A stretch of 45,233 nt of DNA from Microthrixaceae bacterium (lineage in GTDB: Bacteria > Actinomycetota > Acidimicrobiia > Acidimicrobiales > Acidimicrobilacustridaceae), in contig CANFQA010000020.1 of assembly GCA_947449015.1 (NCBI GenBank), positions 1-45,233 of the forward strand, written 5' to 3'. The position numbers and the translations under genes are program-made. The notes under the pieces were generated by a model. The model saw only the letters and a program-made list of their open reading frames with translations. It did not search any database and was not told the DNA's origin. Positions 24,434-33,201 of this stretch are shown here, piece by piece (within the stretch, counting starts at the first letter, position 1; each line of letters starts with the position of its first letter).

Positions 24434-25932
24434 CCGGGAAGTTTCGCACTCCGGGCACCTGTCGGGCGACGGCGGCGCCAGCGCTCGATTTCAAGGCCCA
24501 TCGGCGTGGAAGGTGGGCCGGCGACGAACGGCCAGATCTCCTCAGCCAGACGACGCCAGTTCCCGGTAGCCATCAGTTCACCGAACATGGCATACAGCCC
24601 CAGGTTGATCCGCTGAATGATGACGAAACTGGGCGGGACGTTCGCTGCCTTCTGGATCGTGGCGAAAGGACCGCTGGTATCGAAGATCCGCCTGACGGTC
24701 TCTGAGCTGAAGTCGGGGGTAATCGTGTAGATGCCGTCCTGCTCAACGAAGTCGTAGAAATGTCGGAGATAGTCGAAGACTTCGTCATCGGTGACGTCGA
24801 GACCCACCGGAAGCAATCCGAGTCGCTCGACGGTGGCGCGGAACCGGGCTGGGACGGGATCGATCACGATGTGCTTGATCATCTCGCCGAAATCTTCGAG
24901 CTCCTCAGGGGTGAATCGTTTCACCAGCCCAAAATCGAGGAAGGTGATCTGACCGCCGGGGCGGAAGATGTAGTTGCCCGGATGCGGATCGCCATTGAAC
25001 GCGGCCAATCCGAAAAGACTTCCGAAGGCGAATCGGTACAACGTCTCGGCGGTGAGGTTTTTCTCTTCCTGTGACCAGGTGAGTGCTTCCGCCCAGTCGA
25101 CACCGTCAGCGAGTTCGGTGGTGAGCACGGTGGCTCCCGAGAGTTCGTAGAAGACCTCGGGCACGTGGATGTAGGGATGACCGAGATAACACTGCCGGAA
25201 CAGATCCTGATTGCGTGCTTCCTGTTCGTAGTCGAGTTCCTCGATGAGGCGTTCGCGCAGCTCCGCGACGATGGAGCGATGTTCGAGACCCGGGAACAGT
25301 TGGCCCAGTCCGGCGAACAGAAGGCCTGCGTTGTCAAGGTCGGCTGCGATTGCCGTGGCGATCCCCGGGTACTGCACCTTGACGGCAACCGCATGACCAT
25401 CGTGGGTCATCGCTCGATGGACCTGACCAATGGATGCGGACGCGATTGGAACCGGATCCCACTGGGCGAACACGAGGTTGGGGTCATCGCCAAGTTCATC
25501 TCGAATGACACCAGCAGCGAGCTCCGCGCTCATAGGCGGAGCGTTCTGCTGCAACTGGGCCAGCACAGTGCGCACGTGGTCGGGCAGGCCTTGGTCGAGA
25601 TAGCTGGCCATCTGCCCGACCTTCATCAGGGCGCCCTTCATATGGCCGAGTGTCTCGGCGATCTGCTCGGCGGTGCGCATCTCGAATTCGGTGTCGAGTC
25701 GGGGCCGCTGTCCAGCATCGGCAAACACCCTTCGTGCGCGATGACGAGCGTAGGAACCACCAGTGCGAAGGCCAAGCAGCGCCAGCCTTGCGTTGCGGCT
25801 GGCACGCGCTCCGTGACGCACCGGTCCCTTGTCATCACGAGGGAAACGTTTGGGGAGCCATCGGGCCGCAGCAACGACAAGCCCCGCGCAGGCCGATGCA
25901 ATCAGGATGCGGAGCGCTCGTGTGCGGGTCAC
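24430..25932 (-). CDS. ABC1/UbiB-family atypical kinase
   Basis: The 500-residue protein belongs to the AarF/UbiB/ABC1 group of protein-kinase-like ATPases linked to quinone and lipid traffic. An N-terminal hydrophobic segment (LRILIASACAGLVVAAA) may anchor it. The family marker KVGQMAS lies near 100. IASASIGQVHRA is the alanine-rich nucleotide loop, VAVKVQYPG carries the lysine, NGDPHPGNYI is the catalytic loop and FLDFGLVK is the metal-binding site. It is GTG-initiated at 25932, with a stop overlapping bioA, so it heads the biotin operon. Its job there is not known; the link may be transcriptional only. No quinone-biosynthesis gene is adjacent. Confidence 0.88.
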   Translation of the reverse strand: MTRTRALRILIASACAGLVVAAARWLPKRFPRDDKGPVRHGARASRNARLALLGLRTGGSYARHRARRVFADAGQRPRLDTEFEMRTAEQIAETLGHMKGALMKVGQMASYLDQGLPDHVRTVLAQLQQNAPPMSAELAAGVIRDELGDDPNLVFAQWDPVPIASASIGQVHRAMTHDGHAVAVKVQYPGIATAIAADLDNAGLLFAGLGQLFPGLEHRSIVAELRERLIEELDYEQEARNQDLFRQCYLGHPYIHVPEVFYELSGATVLTTELADGVDWAEALTWSQEEKNLTAETLYRFAFGSLFGLAAFNGDPHPGNYIFRPGGQITFLDFGLVKRFTPEELEDFGEMIKHIVIDPVPARFRATVERLGLLPVGLDVTDDEVFDYLRHFYDFVEQDGIYTITPDFSSETVRRIFDTSGPFATIQKAANVPPSFVIIQRINLGLYAMFGELMATGNWRRLAEEIWPFVAGPPSTPMGLEIERWRRRRPTGARSAKLPG

Positions 25933-26013
25933 ATCTGCACGCTACGGGCCGCAGGTGGCCCGGGGTGCAGTCGGGCCATGAGCGGTAGCGTGTGGTCCCG
26001 GAGGAATGACCAC

Positions 26014-27528
26014 ATGATCGTGAACACCGCGCAGGGCCAGATCGAGGGCATCGAGCGCAAAGGGATCTGGCAATTCAGGGGTATTCCCTATGCCGCCGCG
26101 CCGGTGGGAGAGCGTCGATTCCTGCCGCCCGCGCCGCCGTTGCCCTGGGAAGGCGTGCGCTCCGGGGCCACCTTTGGTGCCTCATCTTGGGCTGAACCAG
26201 GCGGCGTGACAGCACTGCTGGGTGACAAGGGTGTGGGTTTCGACGAGGACTGCCTGCACCTCAATGTGTTCACCCCGGGCCGTGAGGATGCCGCTCGGCC
26301 CGTGATGGTCTGGATCCATGGCGGCAGTTTCACCGGTGGTTCGGGTTCGACGCCTTGGTACGACGGCACGAAGTTGGCAACGCTTGGTGATGTTGTGGTT
26401 GTCACCATCAACTACCGCCTCGCGGCGCTGGGATTCCTGTGGCTTGGTGATCTCGATGATCGCTACCGCTCGAGTGGCATGAACGGAATTCTCGACCAAG
26501 CTGCTGCGCTTGCTTGGGTGCGCGCAAACATCGCCGGCTTCGGTGGCGATCCCAACAACGTCACCATCTTCGGCGAATCGGCCGGCGCCATGAGCGTCTC
26601 CACGTTGCTGGCCACACCGGCAGCACGGGGACTGTTCCACCGGGCTATCGCTCAGAGCGGCGCTGCCGAACATGTGTCATCGACGCAGGTTGCCGCAGGG
26701 GTGACCGAAGCGGTCATGGCCGATCTCGGCGTGTCCACCATCGAGGAACTTCTTGGCGTATCGCCCGAGGTATTGGTCGAGGCCGGCAACCGGGTCGACG
26801 GCTTGGTCCATTCCGAGCCGGGCCGCGGCGCACACCGCACTGGTGCCGCGGCGATGGTGTTCCAACCGGTCATCGATGGCGAGTGGCTTCCTGAGGATCC
26901 GCTGGTGGCGGTGGCGCAGGGTCGGGCCGCCGATGTGCCATTACTCATTGGCACGAATCTCGATGAGTGGCACCTGTTCCGGCTCATGGGCTCCGATGTG
27001 CTTGATCACGAGGAACTGCTCAGTCGAATGACCCGCGTGTTCGGTGATGGCGAGCGAGCCCACGAGCACTACCTCGCCACTCGGCCAGGCGCGACTCCAT
27101 CGGACCTCTGGAGTGCGGTGCTCACCGATGCCATCTTCCGCATCCCTGCCATCAGATTGATCGAGGCCCGCGAGAACGCAACCAGTGAGACCTATCAGTA
27201 CCTGTTCTCGTGGCCCAGCTCAGCGTTCGACGGTGTCCTCGGTTCCTGTCACGCCCTCGAGATCCCGTTTGTGTTCGGCGCGCTCGAGAATTCAGGAGCC
27301 GAGTTGATCTTCGGTGCATCGGCTGGGCCCGAACTTGAGGAGCTGTCGTTGCAGATGCAGCGCGCATGGCTTGCGTTCGCCCGAACTGGCGACCCCAGTC
27401 ACGACGGTCTGCCGCACTGGCCAGTAGCCAACAGCGCCGACCGACCAGCGATGCGATTCGATCTCACCCGTGAACTCCTGCACGATCACGATGGTGATCA
27501 GCGGGCGCTTTGGGAGGGAATCCTCTGA
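26014..27528 (+). CDS. Type B carboxylesterase
   Basis: The 504-residue enzyme is an alpha/beta hydrolase of the carboxylesterase/cholinesterase class. [12 protein letters not shown] opens the fold, EDCLHLNVF carries the conserved cysteine, [10 protein letters not shown] forms the oxyanion hole, and GESAGAMS holds the nucleophile near S189. The histidine lies in [13 protein letters not shown]. No signal peptide is seen, so it is probably cytoplasmic. The ATG at 26014 follows GGAGG nine bases upstream; the frame runs far upstream against the UbiB gene, which is not credible. Its stop overlaps the queC start by one base. Substrate is unknown; short-chain or aryl esters are usual. Confidence 0.92.
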   Translation: MIVNTAQGQIEGIERKGIWQFRGIPYAAAPVGERRFLPPAPPLPWEGVRSGATFGASSWAEPGGVTALLGDKGVGFDEDCLHLNVFTPGREDAARPVMVWIHGGSFTGGSGSTPWYDGTKLATLGDVVVVTINYRLAALGFLWLGDLDDRYRSSGMNGILDQAAALAWVRANIAGFGGDPNNVTIFGESAGAMSVSTLLATPAARGLFHRAIAQSGAAEHVSSTQVAAGVTEAVMADLGVSTIEELLGVSPEVLVEAGNRVDGLVHSEPGRGAHRTGAAAMVFQPVIDGEWLPEDPLVAVAQGRAADVPLLIGTNLDEWHLFRLMGSDVLDHEELLSRMTRVFGDGERAHEHYLATRPGATPSDLWSAVLTDAIFRIPAIRLIEARENATSETYQYLFSWPSSAFDGVLGSCHALEIPFVFGALENSGAELIFGASAGPELEELSLQMQRAWLAFARTGDPSHDGLPHWPVANSADRPAMRFDLTRELLHDHDGDQRALWEGIL

Positions 27529-28235
27529 TGGCAGATGTGTCGACGCCCGGGAACCCAGCGATTGTTCTGTTCTCCGGCGGGCTCGACTCCACCACCTGTC
27601 TGGCTATTGCCCGGGCTGAGGGGTTCACGCCCATTGCGTTGAGCTTCCGATACGGCCAGCGTCACACCGTCGAACTGGAATGCGCCGCGGCATTGGCTGC
27701 TGGCGCCGGAGTCGAACACCTCATCTCCGACATCGACCTCGCGGCGTTCGGAGGTTCTGCACTTGTCGATGCGTCCATCGACGTACCCAAACACGCGCAG
27801 CTCGATGAGTCCTCGGTCGGTGTCCCGATCACCTATGTGCCGGCCCGCAACACGATCTTTTTGAGCATCGCCATGGCAGTTGCCGAAGTGCGCGGGTCCG
27901 ATGACATCTTCATCGGGGTGAACGCCGTTGACTATTCCGGCTATCCCGACTGCCGTCCGGAGTTCATTGAGGCCTTCGCCTCCATGGCGGCACTGGCCAC
28001 TCGTCGTGGCATCGAGGGCTCAGCTCTTCGCATTCACACGCCATTGATTTCGCTCACCAAGGGCGAGATCATCGAACGCGGTCTCGCCCTAGGTGTCGAC
28101 TACAGCCTGACCTCCACCTGTTACGACCCGGGTGCCGATGGGGGAGCCTGCGGTTCCTGTGAGGCCTGTCTGCTGCGAGCGCGCGGCTTTTCCGACGCAG
28201 GTGTCGCTGACCCGACGCGCTACACGAACAACTGA
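27528..28235 (+). CDS. queC: 7-cyano-7-deazaguanine synthase
   Basis: QueC turns 7-carboxy-7-deazaguanine into preQ0 with ammonia and ATP, a step toward queuosine or deazaguanine DNA marks. The 235-residue protein has the ATP-pyrophosphatase loop [11 protein letters not shown] near 14-24, a YGQRH segment, [11 protein letters not shown], and a zinc site made from STCYDP and CGSCEAC. The ATG at 27528 shares a base with the esterase stop and follows GGGAGGG. No queD, queE, folE or tgt is present, so its partners are elsewhere or it uses an imported precursor. It ends two bases from the convergent bcp stop. Confidence 0.95.
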   Translation: MADVSTPGNPAIVLFSGGLDSTTCLAIARAEGFTPIALSFRYGQRHTVELECAAALAAGAGVEHLISDIDLAAFGGSALVDASIDVPKHAQLDESSVGVPITYVPARNTIFLSIAMAVAEVRGSDDIFIGVNAVDYSGYPDCRPEFIEAFASMAALATRRGIEGSALRIHTPLISLTKGEIIERGLALGVDYSLTSTCYDPGADGGACGSCEACLLRARGFSDAGVADPTRYTNN

Positions 28236-28236
28236 G

Positions 28237-28707
28237 TCAGGCGCTTGCTCCGGCGATGACCGCAAGCGCTTCGTCGATGTGCTTTTTGGGTGCGAACTGT
28301 GAGGAGAACCGGCGACGGATGACTCCTTCGGGATCGATCACATAGGTGACTCGACCGGGGATGACCCCCAGCGTGCGGCCTACGCCCCACTGCTTGCGCA
28401 CGGCGCCACCGGTATCGGTGAGCAGGGTGAATGGCAGGTTGTACTTCTCGGCGAACGCCTTATGGGACTCCACTGAATCCGAGCTGATGCCGACGACCTT
28501 GGCGCCAGCATCAATGAACGCCTCATGGCTGTCACGGAATGAGCAGGATTCCGCGGTGCACCCAGGAGTGTCGTCCTTTGGGTAGAAGTACACGATCGCC
28601 CAGTTCCCCCGGAGCTCAGAGAGGGCGACGGTGGTGCCGTGTTGATCCTGAAGTGAGAAATCGGGTGCAGTGCTTCCTTCGGTAGCTGTCATAGGGGAAG
28701 TATGCAT
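28237..28707 (-). CDS. bcp: Thioredoxin-dependent peroxiredoxin Q (Bcp)
   Basis: This cytoplasmic thiol peroxidase detoxifies hydroperoxides. The active-site segment DTPGCTAESCSFRD contains the peroxidatic cysteine and, five residues on, the resolving cysteine, marking the two-cysteine Bcp form. The rest (FSLQDQHG, YFYPKDD, RVTYVIDPEG) is standard. With the ATG at 28707 it has 156 residues, equal to E. coli Bcp. An ATG at 28692 would give a product five residues shorter but lacks a ribosome-binding site, whereas GAGAG lies before 28707. It is divergent from the parA gene, whose promoter it must share. Confidence 0.92.
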   Translation of the reverse strand: MHTSPMTATEGSTAPDFSLQDQHGTTVALSELRGNWAIVYFYPKDDTPGCTAESCSFRDSHEAFIDAGAKVVGISSDSVESHKAFAEKYNLPFTLLTDTGGAVRKQWGVGRTLGVIPGRVTYVIDPEGVIRRRFSSQFAPKKHIDEALAVIAGASA

Positions 28708-28779
28708 CTTCTCGGTGCTCTCTCTTCCGATCTTTCGAACATTTGTCACCCTTGGCCGGCACAGGGGTACCGTGTCCGG

Positions 28780-29580
28780 ATGCCGGTTGTAGCGCTCGTG
28801 AACCAGAAGGGCGGGGTGGGTAAGACCACTGTGGCGCTCGGTCTTGCCTCAGCGGCCGCGGCCCGAGGGGTCTCCGTGCTCGTCATCGACCTCGATCCCC
28901 AGGCCAATGCCACCAGTGGGCTCGGTGTATGGGACTGCGCCACCACGGTTGATGATGCTCTCGTCGAGGACCGGCCCGGGTCAATCAGTTCGCTCGTTGT
29001 GGCGTCATCCTGGGCGATTGATGGGGGATCAGTCCCCGATGTCGTGGCCGGCACAGATGCACTGGCCAACAGAGAGCCGATGCTGGCTAACGATCCCATC
29101 GGCGCGCAGGATCGTCTCGCCGTAGCCCTTGAGGGACACGGTCGTGACATGGTCATCATTGACTGCCCACCCTCGCTGGGTCTGCTCACGATCAACGGCC
29201 TGTTTGCTGCTGATCGCGCCCTCATTGTCACTGAGCCTGGCGCTTGGGCATCCGATGGTGTGGGTCAGATTCAGCGCACCATCGCTCGTATCGCGGCGCG
29301 TCGGGGTGATGCATTGACGCTCGCGGGAATCGCAGTCAACCGGTTGGGCCGTACCCGCGACGCGCACTACTGGCACACACAACTTCTCGAGCAGTACGGC
29401 GATCAGGTGCACCCACCTGTGCATCTGCGTGCCGCCATCGCTGAAGCATCAGCGCAGGCGCTGCCCATCCATGCAGTAGGCAACCGTTCAGGTGCTGCTG
29501 AAGCCGCCCGCGAGTTCGACACGCTGCTGAGCGCGATCGCTCCGGAACTCGGCGCACTCGGTGAAGCCAGGAGCAACTGA
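28780..29580 (+). CDS. ParA-family ATPase
   Basis: The 266-residue protein is a ParA/Soj-type deviant Walker ATPase. QKGGVGKTT at about 9-17 has the signature lysine, DLDPQANATSGLG is the switch region, and VIIDCPPSLGLLT is Walker B. Such ATPases move DNA or cell machines by patterned binding to the nucleoid. No parB follows. Instead, a 101-residue tail-anchored protein is coupled by a one-base stop-start overlap, hinting at a role in placing something at the membrane rather than in chromosome segregation. The ATG at 28780 was chosen because VVALVNQKGG is the conserved first strand. Confidence 0.9.
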   Translation: MPVVALVNQKGGVGKTTVALGLASAAAARGVSVLVIDLDPQANATSGLGVWDCATTVDDALVEDRPGSISSLVVASSWAIDGGSVPDVVAGTDALANREPMLANDPIGAQDRLAVALEGHGRDMVIIDCPPSLGLLTINGLFAADRALIVTEPGAWASDGVGQIQRTIARIAARRGDALTLAGIAVNRLGRTRDAHYWHTQLLEQYGDQVHPPVHLRAAIAEASAQALPIHAVGNRSGAAEAAREFDTLLSAIAPELGALGEARSN

Positions 29581-29885
29581 TGGCTGGATACAACCCGCAA
29601 CGGACCCGCCCTCGACCCACGGTGGCCGCCGATTCACCTGCACCGGTCGATGTGCTGCTGGGTGCACCAGAGGTCTTGACCGAGACAGTTGCTGATGCGA
29701 TCTCGGAGCCCACAACTGCACCAGTTCCCGACCCGGTGCCCTCGGCTCCTTATGTACCCAGCGCACCCTCAGCTGCGCAACGCTCACGGTCACGGCTGAT
29801 CATGCTGGGAGCGCTTTCGGCCACTGCGGCTGTGGCGCTTGTCGTGCTTCGTCTCCGTCGACGTCGCTCGATCAGTCCTCGCTAA
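29580..29885 (+). CDS. Small proline-rich tail-anchored protein next to ParA
   Basis: I do not recognise a family. The 101 residues comprise a basic start (RTRPRP), an acidic Pro/Ala-rich middle (about 18-65), one membrane helix near 73-92 (IMLGALSATAAVALVVL) and a highly basic end (RLRRRRSISPR). The topology puts the long N-terminal part on one side and a short basic tail on the other. The start at 29580 overlaps the parA stop by one base and follows CCAGGAGC, so the two are co-made. It may be the membrane receptor or cargo adaptor for the ParA ATPase; this is inference from context. Confidence 0.72.
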   Translation: MAGYNPQRTRPRPTVAADSPAPVDVLLGAPEVLTETVADAISEPTTAPVPDPVPSAPYVPSAPSAAQRSRSRLIMLGALSATAAVALVVLRLRRRRSISPR

Positions 29886-29932
29886 AACGATTCAACGCGC
29901 GAGCAGCAATTGGCCCCGCAGTGGGCGTTGCT

Positions 29933-30739
29933 TCAGCTCAGCAGGTTGTGATTGATGGCCTCGATGGCCTCGGCACTGACACCGATGCTGCGCACGTACC
30001 CGAGCACTGAACCGTGCAGTTCGCGCACGTGGGCGAGGAATCCGGTCATGGCTTCGGGAGGAGTCTTCATGTACGGCGAAGGCTGGTTGGTCATCGCCGT
30101 CCATGCTTCTGGTCGTTCGGTGGCTAAACGTTCCATGAGCGCTTCCATCGAGACTGCGGTCCGGTGGTAGTCGGCGACGATGATTGACTCATCGACGCCC
30201 AGTAGTGACAGCACGATGGCCGCAAGCACGCCGGTTCGGTCCTTGCCGGCGGCACAGTGGAACACGGCGGGAAGGCGCTGGGATTCGGCGAGTGTGTCGA
30301 GCGCAGCGGCAAGCGCCGGAGCGCCGACGGTGAGCATGTCGATGTAGAGATCCCCGAGCACTTTGGCGGCATCAGCAGTGGGATCGAGATCCTCGGGCTC
30401 CCACACCAGGCCGAGCACGGGCATATGGAAGTGGGTGATACCGAGATGGTCGGCGTCAATCCGACCTTCATCGAGTTCGGATTGGGTACGAAGATCAAGC
30501 ACAGAACGAACACCGAGGTCCTGTAGTTCGGCGAGTTCCTCGATATCCATGCGATGCAATGCATCGGCCCGAAACAGTGTGCGCCAACGCACGGTCTGTC
30601 CAGCGCGGGCTCGATAGCCGCCGAGATCGCGGAAGTTGAATGTGCCACGGAAATGCAGTTGGCGATCGGGGTGATCGGCGGTGGCGTCGTCGGTGGGTTC
30701 GGTCACTCGATGCAGGCTAGGGGTGAGGGTGGGGTTCAT
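29933..30739 (-). CDS. Tyrosine/phosphoinositide phosphatase, PtpB-like (Y_phosphatase3)
   Basis: The 268-residue protein matches the MptpB/SptP-like phosphatases. NFRDLGG near 35-41 is the family opener, RSVLDLRT follows, and the P-loop HCAAGKDRTG contains the catalytic C162 and R168 (CX5R). The lysine in the loop is typical of the PtpB type that also acts on phosphoinositides. No signal peptide is visible. The ATG at 30739 is the frame's first start; its ribosome-binding site is weak, so it may begin a little later. It lies downstream of a GAAC/GTTC-rich spacer and the universal stress gene on the same strand. Substrate is unknown. Confidence 0.88.
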   Translation of the reverse strand: MNPTLTPSLHRVTEPTDDATADHPDRQLHFRGTFNFRDLGGYRARAGQTVRWRTLFRADALHRMDIEELAELQDLGVRSVLDLRTQSELDEGRIDADHLGITHFHMPVLGLVWEPEDLDPTADAAKVLGDLYIDMLTVGAPALAAALDTLAESQRLPAVFHCAAGKDRTGVLAAIVLSLLGVDESIIVADYHRTAVSMEALMERLATERPEAWTAMTNQPSPYMKTPPEAMTGFLAHVRELHGSVLGYVRSIGVSAEAIEAINHNLLS

Positions 30740-30793
30740 CGCAAACCATGCTCCGGTCGAGAAATGGAATACGACCAGTGTGCGCGATCGAGA

Positions 30794-30853
30794 CGCGAAC
30801 GCAGCGTGTTCGCGGTAATGGTTCGGTGAACATCAGGCGAACTTTTGGTTCAC
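30794..30853. promoter_or_regulatory. Cluster of GAAC/GTTC inverted half-sites before the phosphatase gene
   Basis: CGCGAAC at 30794-30800 and GTTCGCG at 30808-30814 form a perfect seven-base inverted repeat. GTGAAC at 30826-30831 and GTTCAC at 30848-30853 form another. GTTC and GAAC also recur at 30821-30824 and near 30838-30842, giving six such words in about 60 bases. The region is the 169-base space between the stress-protein stop and the phosphatase start, so it may be an operator set or a folded leader or terminator. The spacings do not match the actinobacterial LexA box. Confidence 0.45.
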
Positions 30854-30908
30854 GCGCCAACTGCGAGATCGCGGGCCGAAGAGCTCCGCCCGTGAGCCGG
30901 CGCATGAG

Positions 30909-31691
30909 TTACGACTTGCTTCGCTCGACGATCACGGGGCAGCCTCCGGTGTGCACAACCTTCATCGTCGTACTGCCCAGCGTTGTTCGACCGATGCCGC
31001 CACGACCGTGGGTCGACATGGCAATGAGTGCGGCGGGTAGTTGCTCGGCGAGCGCCGTGATCGATGCGACAACGTCGGTGCCGATCAGATGCTGGTGGCT
31101 GGCATCGCTGCCCTCGCTAAGGAAGAACCCAACTGCCGCAGCCGCTGCTCGTTCGAGTTCATCGGCCTCGTCCCCGCCGGGTCCGCCGACCGTGACGACC
31201 ACAACCTGTAACTGCAGAGCTTTGGCAAAGCGCGCTGCGGTGGGGAGGATCATCGCTGAACGTGGTGAGCCATCGGTGGTGACGATTAGGGTGCCGCCAC
31301 CGATCGGCGTCATCCCGGTGGCCTTCGGGCCGATGAGAACAACGGTGTTGGTGGTGTTTCTGAGGACGTCTTCGGCGACTGAGCCGAGCAGCGCCCGTCC
31401 GATTCCTGAACGACCATGGGTGGCCATGACCACGATGTCCTGAGGTGTGGTGACCGAATTGGCGATAGCGGTGGCGGGGAACGTGTCAGGCACGATCAGG
31501 GTGGTGCAGGGTCCGTCCAGCATCGCGGCATTGGCGCTCAGATAGCTCTCGAGATCACCAACGGTGCTGCCCCAACCTGAGGTGAGCAGGGTGATCGGTC
31601 CGCCGAGTCCACTGCTGAGTTGTTCGGCGACGGGAAGTGCAGATTCTGAGAGGTCGGATCCGTCGAGTGGGACGATCACGGCAGCGTTCAT
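30909..31691 (-). CDS. Universal stress protein with two UspA domains
   Basis: The 260-residue protein is two UspA folds in tandem. Each has the opening strand (VIVPLDGSDLS; LIVTTDGSPRS) and the ATP-binding end (THGRSGIGRALLGS; THGRGGIGRTTLGS). Each keeps G-x9-GS but lacks the first glycine of the full G-x2-G-x9-GS motif, a common change in 'ATHG/STHG' members. The family binds ATP or cAMP and supports survival under stress or dormancy. The ATG at 31691 follows GAGGAG at a good distance. It stands between the two-component genes and the phosphatase. Its own regulation is unclear. Confidence 0.92.
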   Translation of the reverse strand: MNAAVIVPLDGSDLSESALPVAEQLSSGLGGPITLLTSGWGSTVGDLESYLSANAAMLDGPCTTLIVPDTFPATAIANSVTTPQDIVVMATHGRSGIGRALLGSVAEDVLRNTTNTVVLIGPKATGMTPIGGGTLIVTTDGSPRSAMILPTAARFAKALQLQVVVVTVGGPGGDEADELERAAAAAVGFFLSEGSDASHQHLIGTDVVASITALAEQLPAALIAMSTHGRGGIGRTTLGSTTMKVVHTGGCPVIVERSKS

Positions 31692-31818
31692 GGGGACTCC
31701 TCGGGAGATGCATCGATATCGGGACGTTCCCACGGTGCTGGACGCCAGTCAATCTCCCGGAGCTGATCAGCCCCGCGGGGTGACCTGCCGGTACGCAGTG
31801 GGATCGCAATGGTGCGGG

Positions 31819-33201
31819 TCAGATCGGCAGAAGGACCACGGCGTCAATGCCTCCGCCGGGCGCCGTCCGCAACTCGGCGAGGCCACCGTCAGCCTCGGCC
31901 AGCTTCATGACAATGGCGAGACCGAGACCGCTTCCACCGAGTTCGCTGCGGGTCGCGCTCGCTCTCCAGAAACGATCGAACGCATGCGAGCGTTGTTCAT
32001 CGGACATGCCTGGTCCTTGGTCGATCACATGAATTGCCGCAAAGCGATCAGATCCGCGAATCTCGATCTCGGCTCGCACGAACAGCGAGCTGTCCGCGGG
32101 GGCGACCTCGAGTGCGTTGGCGATGTAGTTATCGAGGATCTGGCTGAGGTGGTCCGAATCGGTGAGTGCCACCAGTGACGTCGGGGTGGCAATGAGCTTG
32201 ACGGAGCGCTCGTCTGCGATGTGTTCCCAGATCGAGAGTCGTTCGGCGATAACTGGCTCGATTTCAGTGGGAGCGAGGATTACGCGTTCAGTTCGCTCTG
32301 CGCGTGTGAGAGCGAGGAGTCCGTCGACGAGTCGCGACATGCGCAACACCTCAGAATGCGCGGCATCAATGTCCTCGGCGACAGAACCTTCGACCTCAGT
32401 CTCGATCATTTCGAGGCGGAGTCGAAGTGCGGTAAGCGGGGTGCGAAGTTGGTGGGACGCATCGGCGACGAATTGCTCCTGGGCCACGAGGAGTTCCTCG
32501 AGACGACCTGCGGTGGTATTGAACGAAGAAGCCAGGGTGCGCACTTCGGGTGGCCCGTGGTTGGTATCGGCCCGGGCATCGAGATCGCCTCCTCCAATCT
32601 GGAGTGCGGCATCACGAAGGCCGTTGAGCGGGCGTGTGACCCAGCGGGCAAGAAGAACACCCACGCCTGCAGCCACCATGAGCGTGACCGCTCCAGCGAG
32701 AGCCAACAGCCACCAGTAGCGGTGGACGCGATCATCGACCTGCTGGGTGGAGTAGCTGAGGCGGACCACTCCGACGACACGATTCCCTTGCGACACCGGG
32801 ACCGCGACGTAGATGAGCCCGGTCTTGAGCGATTGTGAGTACCGAGTACCACTCGCCACCTTCTCTTCAAGAGCAGCAGCAACTTCAGGGCGGCTGGCAA
32901 AGTTCTGAATGCCATCACGCAAGGGGTCGGTGTCGGCGAGTACATCGCCACTGGCAGCGATGATGACCACACGTCCCTTTGTCTCGACGCTGTAGTTGTA
33001 GGCGATGGTCGAAAGTTCCGCGCTGTCAGGCTGATCGAGCTTGTTTTGGACATAGGAGGCAAGCACGAACGCGTCACGCTCAAGCCCGTTACGAAGTTCG
33101 GTGAGCTGCCGATCGCGGTAATTCACCGCAAGCGGTACCTCAAGCGCAACAAGGACGAACAAGGTCAGGAGCAGGAAAGCCCCGAGGAGCCGCAGTCTCA
33201 C
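31819..33201 (-). CDS. Sensor histidine kinase
   Basis: The 460-residue membrane kinase has helix 1 at about 3-22, an extracytoplasmic sensor of about 140 residues, and helix 2 near 163-185. A HAMP linker follows, then the phospho-accepting H250 in DASHQLRTPLTALR and an ATPase domain ending in SGLGLAIV. The sensor domain has no recognised family; it contains a short SGTRYSQS region. Start GTG 33201 overlaps the response-regulator stop (GTGA), so the pair is one unit. The genes diverge from the flavin-transfer set at 33991, which is a likely target. The signal is unknown. Confidence 0.93.
   Translation of the reverse strand: MRLRLLGAFLLLTLFVLVALEVPLAVNYRDRQLTELRNGLERDAFVLASYVQNKLDQPDSAELSTIAYNYSVETKGRVVIIAASGDVLADTDPLRDGIQNFASRPEVAAALEEKVASGTRYSQSLKTGLIYVAVPVSQGNRVVGVVRLSYSTQQVDDRVHRYWWLLALAGAVTLMVAAGVGVLLARWVTRPLNGLRDAALQIGGGDLDARADTNHGPPEVRTLASSFNTTAGRLEELLVAQEQFVADASHQLRTPLTALRLRLEMIETEVEGSVAEDIDAAHSEVLRMSRLVDGLLALTRAERTERVILAPTEIEPVIAERLSIWEHIADERSVKLIATPTSLVALTDSDHLSQILDNYIANALEVAPADSSLFVRAEIEIRGSDRFAAIHVIDQGPGMSDEQRSHAFDRFWRASATRSELGGSGLGLAIVMKLAEADGGLAELRTAPGGGIDAVVLLPI

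Noticed and set aside
25165-26013. A long N-terminal extension of the carboxylesterase.
   Set aside because: It is antisense to the UbiB-type kinase, while the esterase fold and a good ribosome-binding site begin at 26014.
29886-29932. Hairpin between the convergent tail-anchored protein and phosphatase genes as a two-way terminator.
   Set aside because: Only short competing pairings (CAACGC/GCGTTG and AGCAA/TTGCT) exist and no T-tract lies on either side; support is too weak for a feature.
30794-30853. Actinobacterial LexA (SOS) boxes.
   Set aside because: GAAC and GTTC are separated by five or seven bases, not the four of the LexA box, and no SOS gene is next to it.
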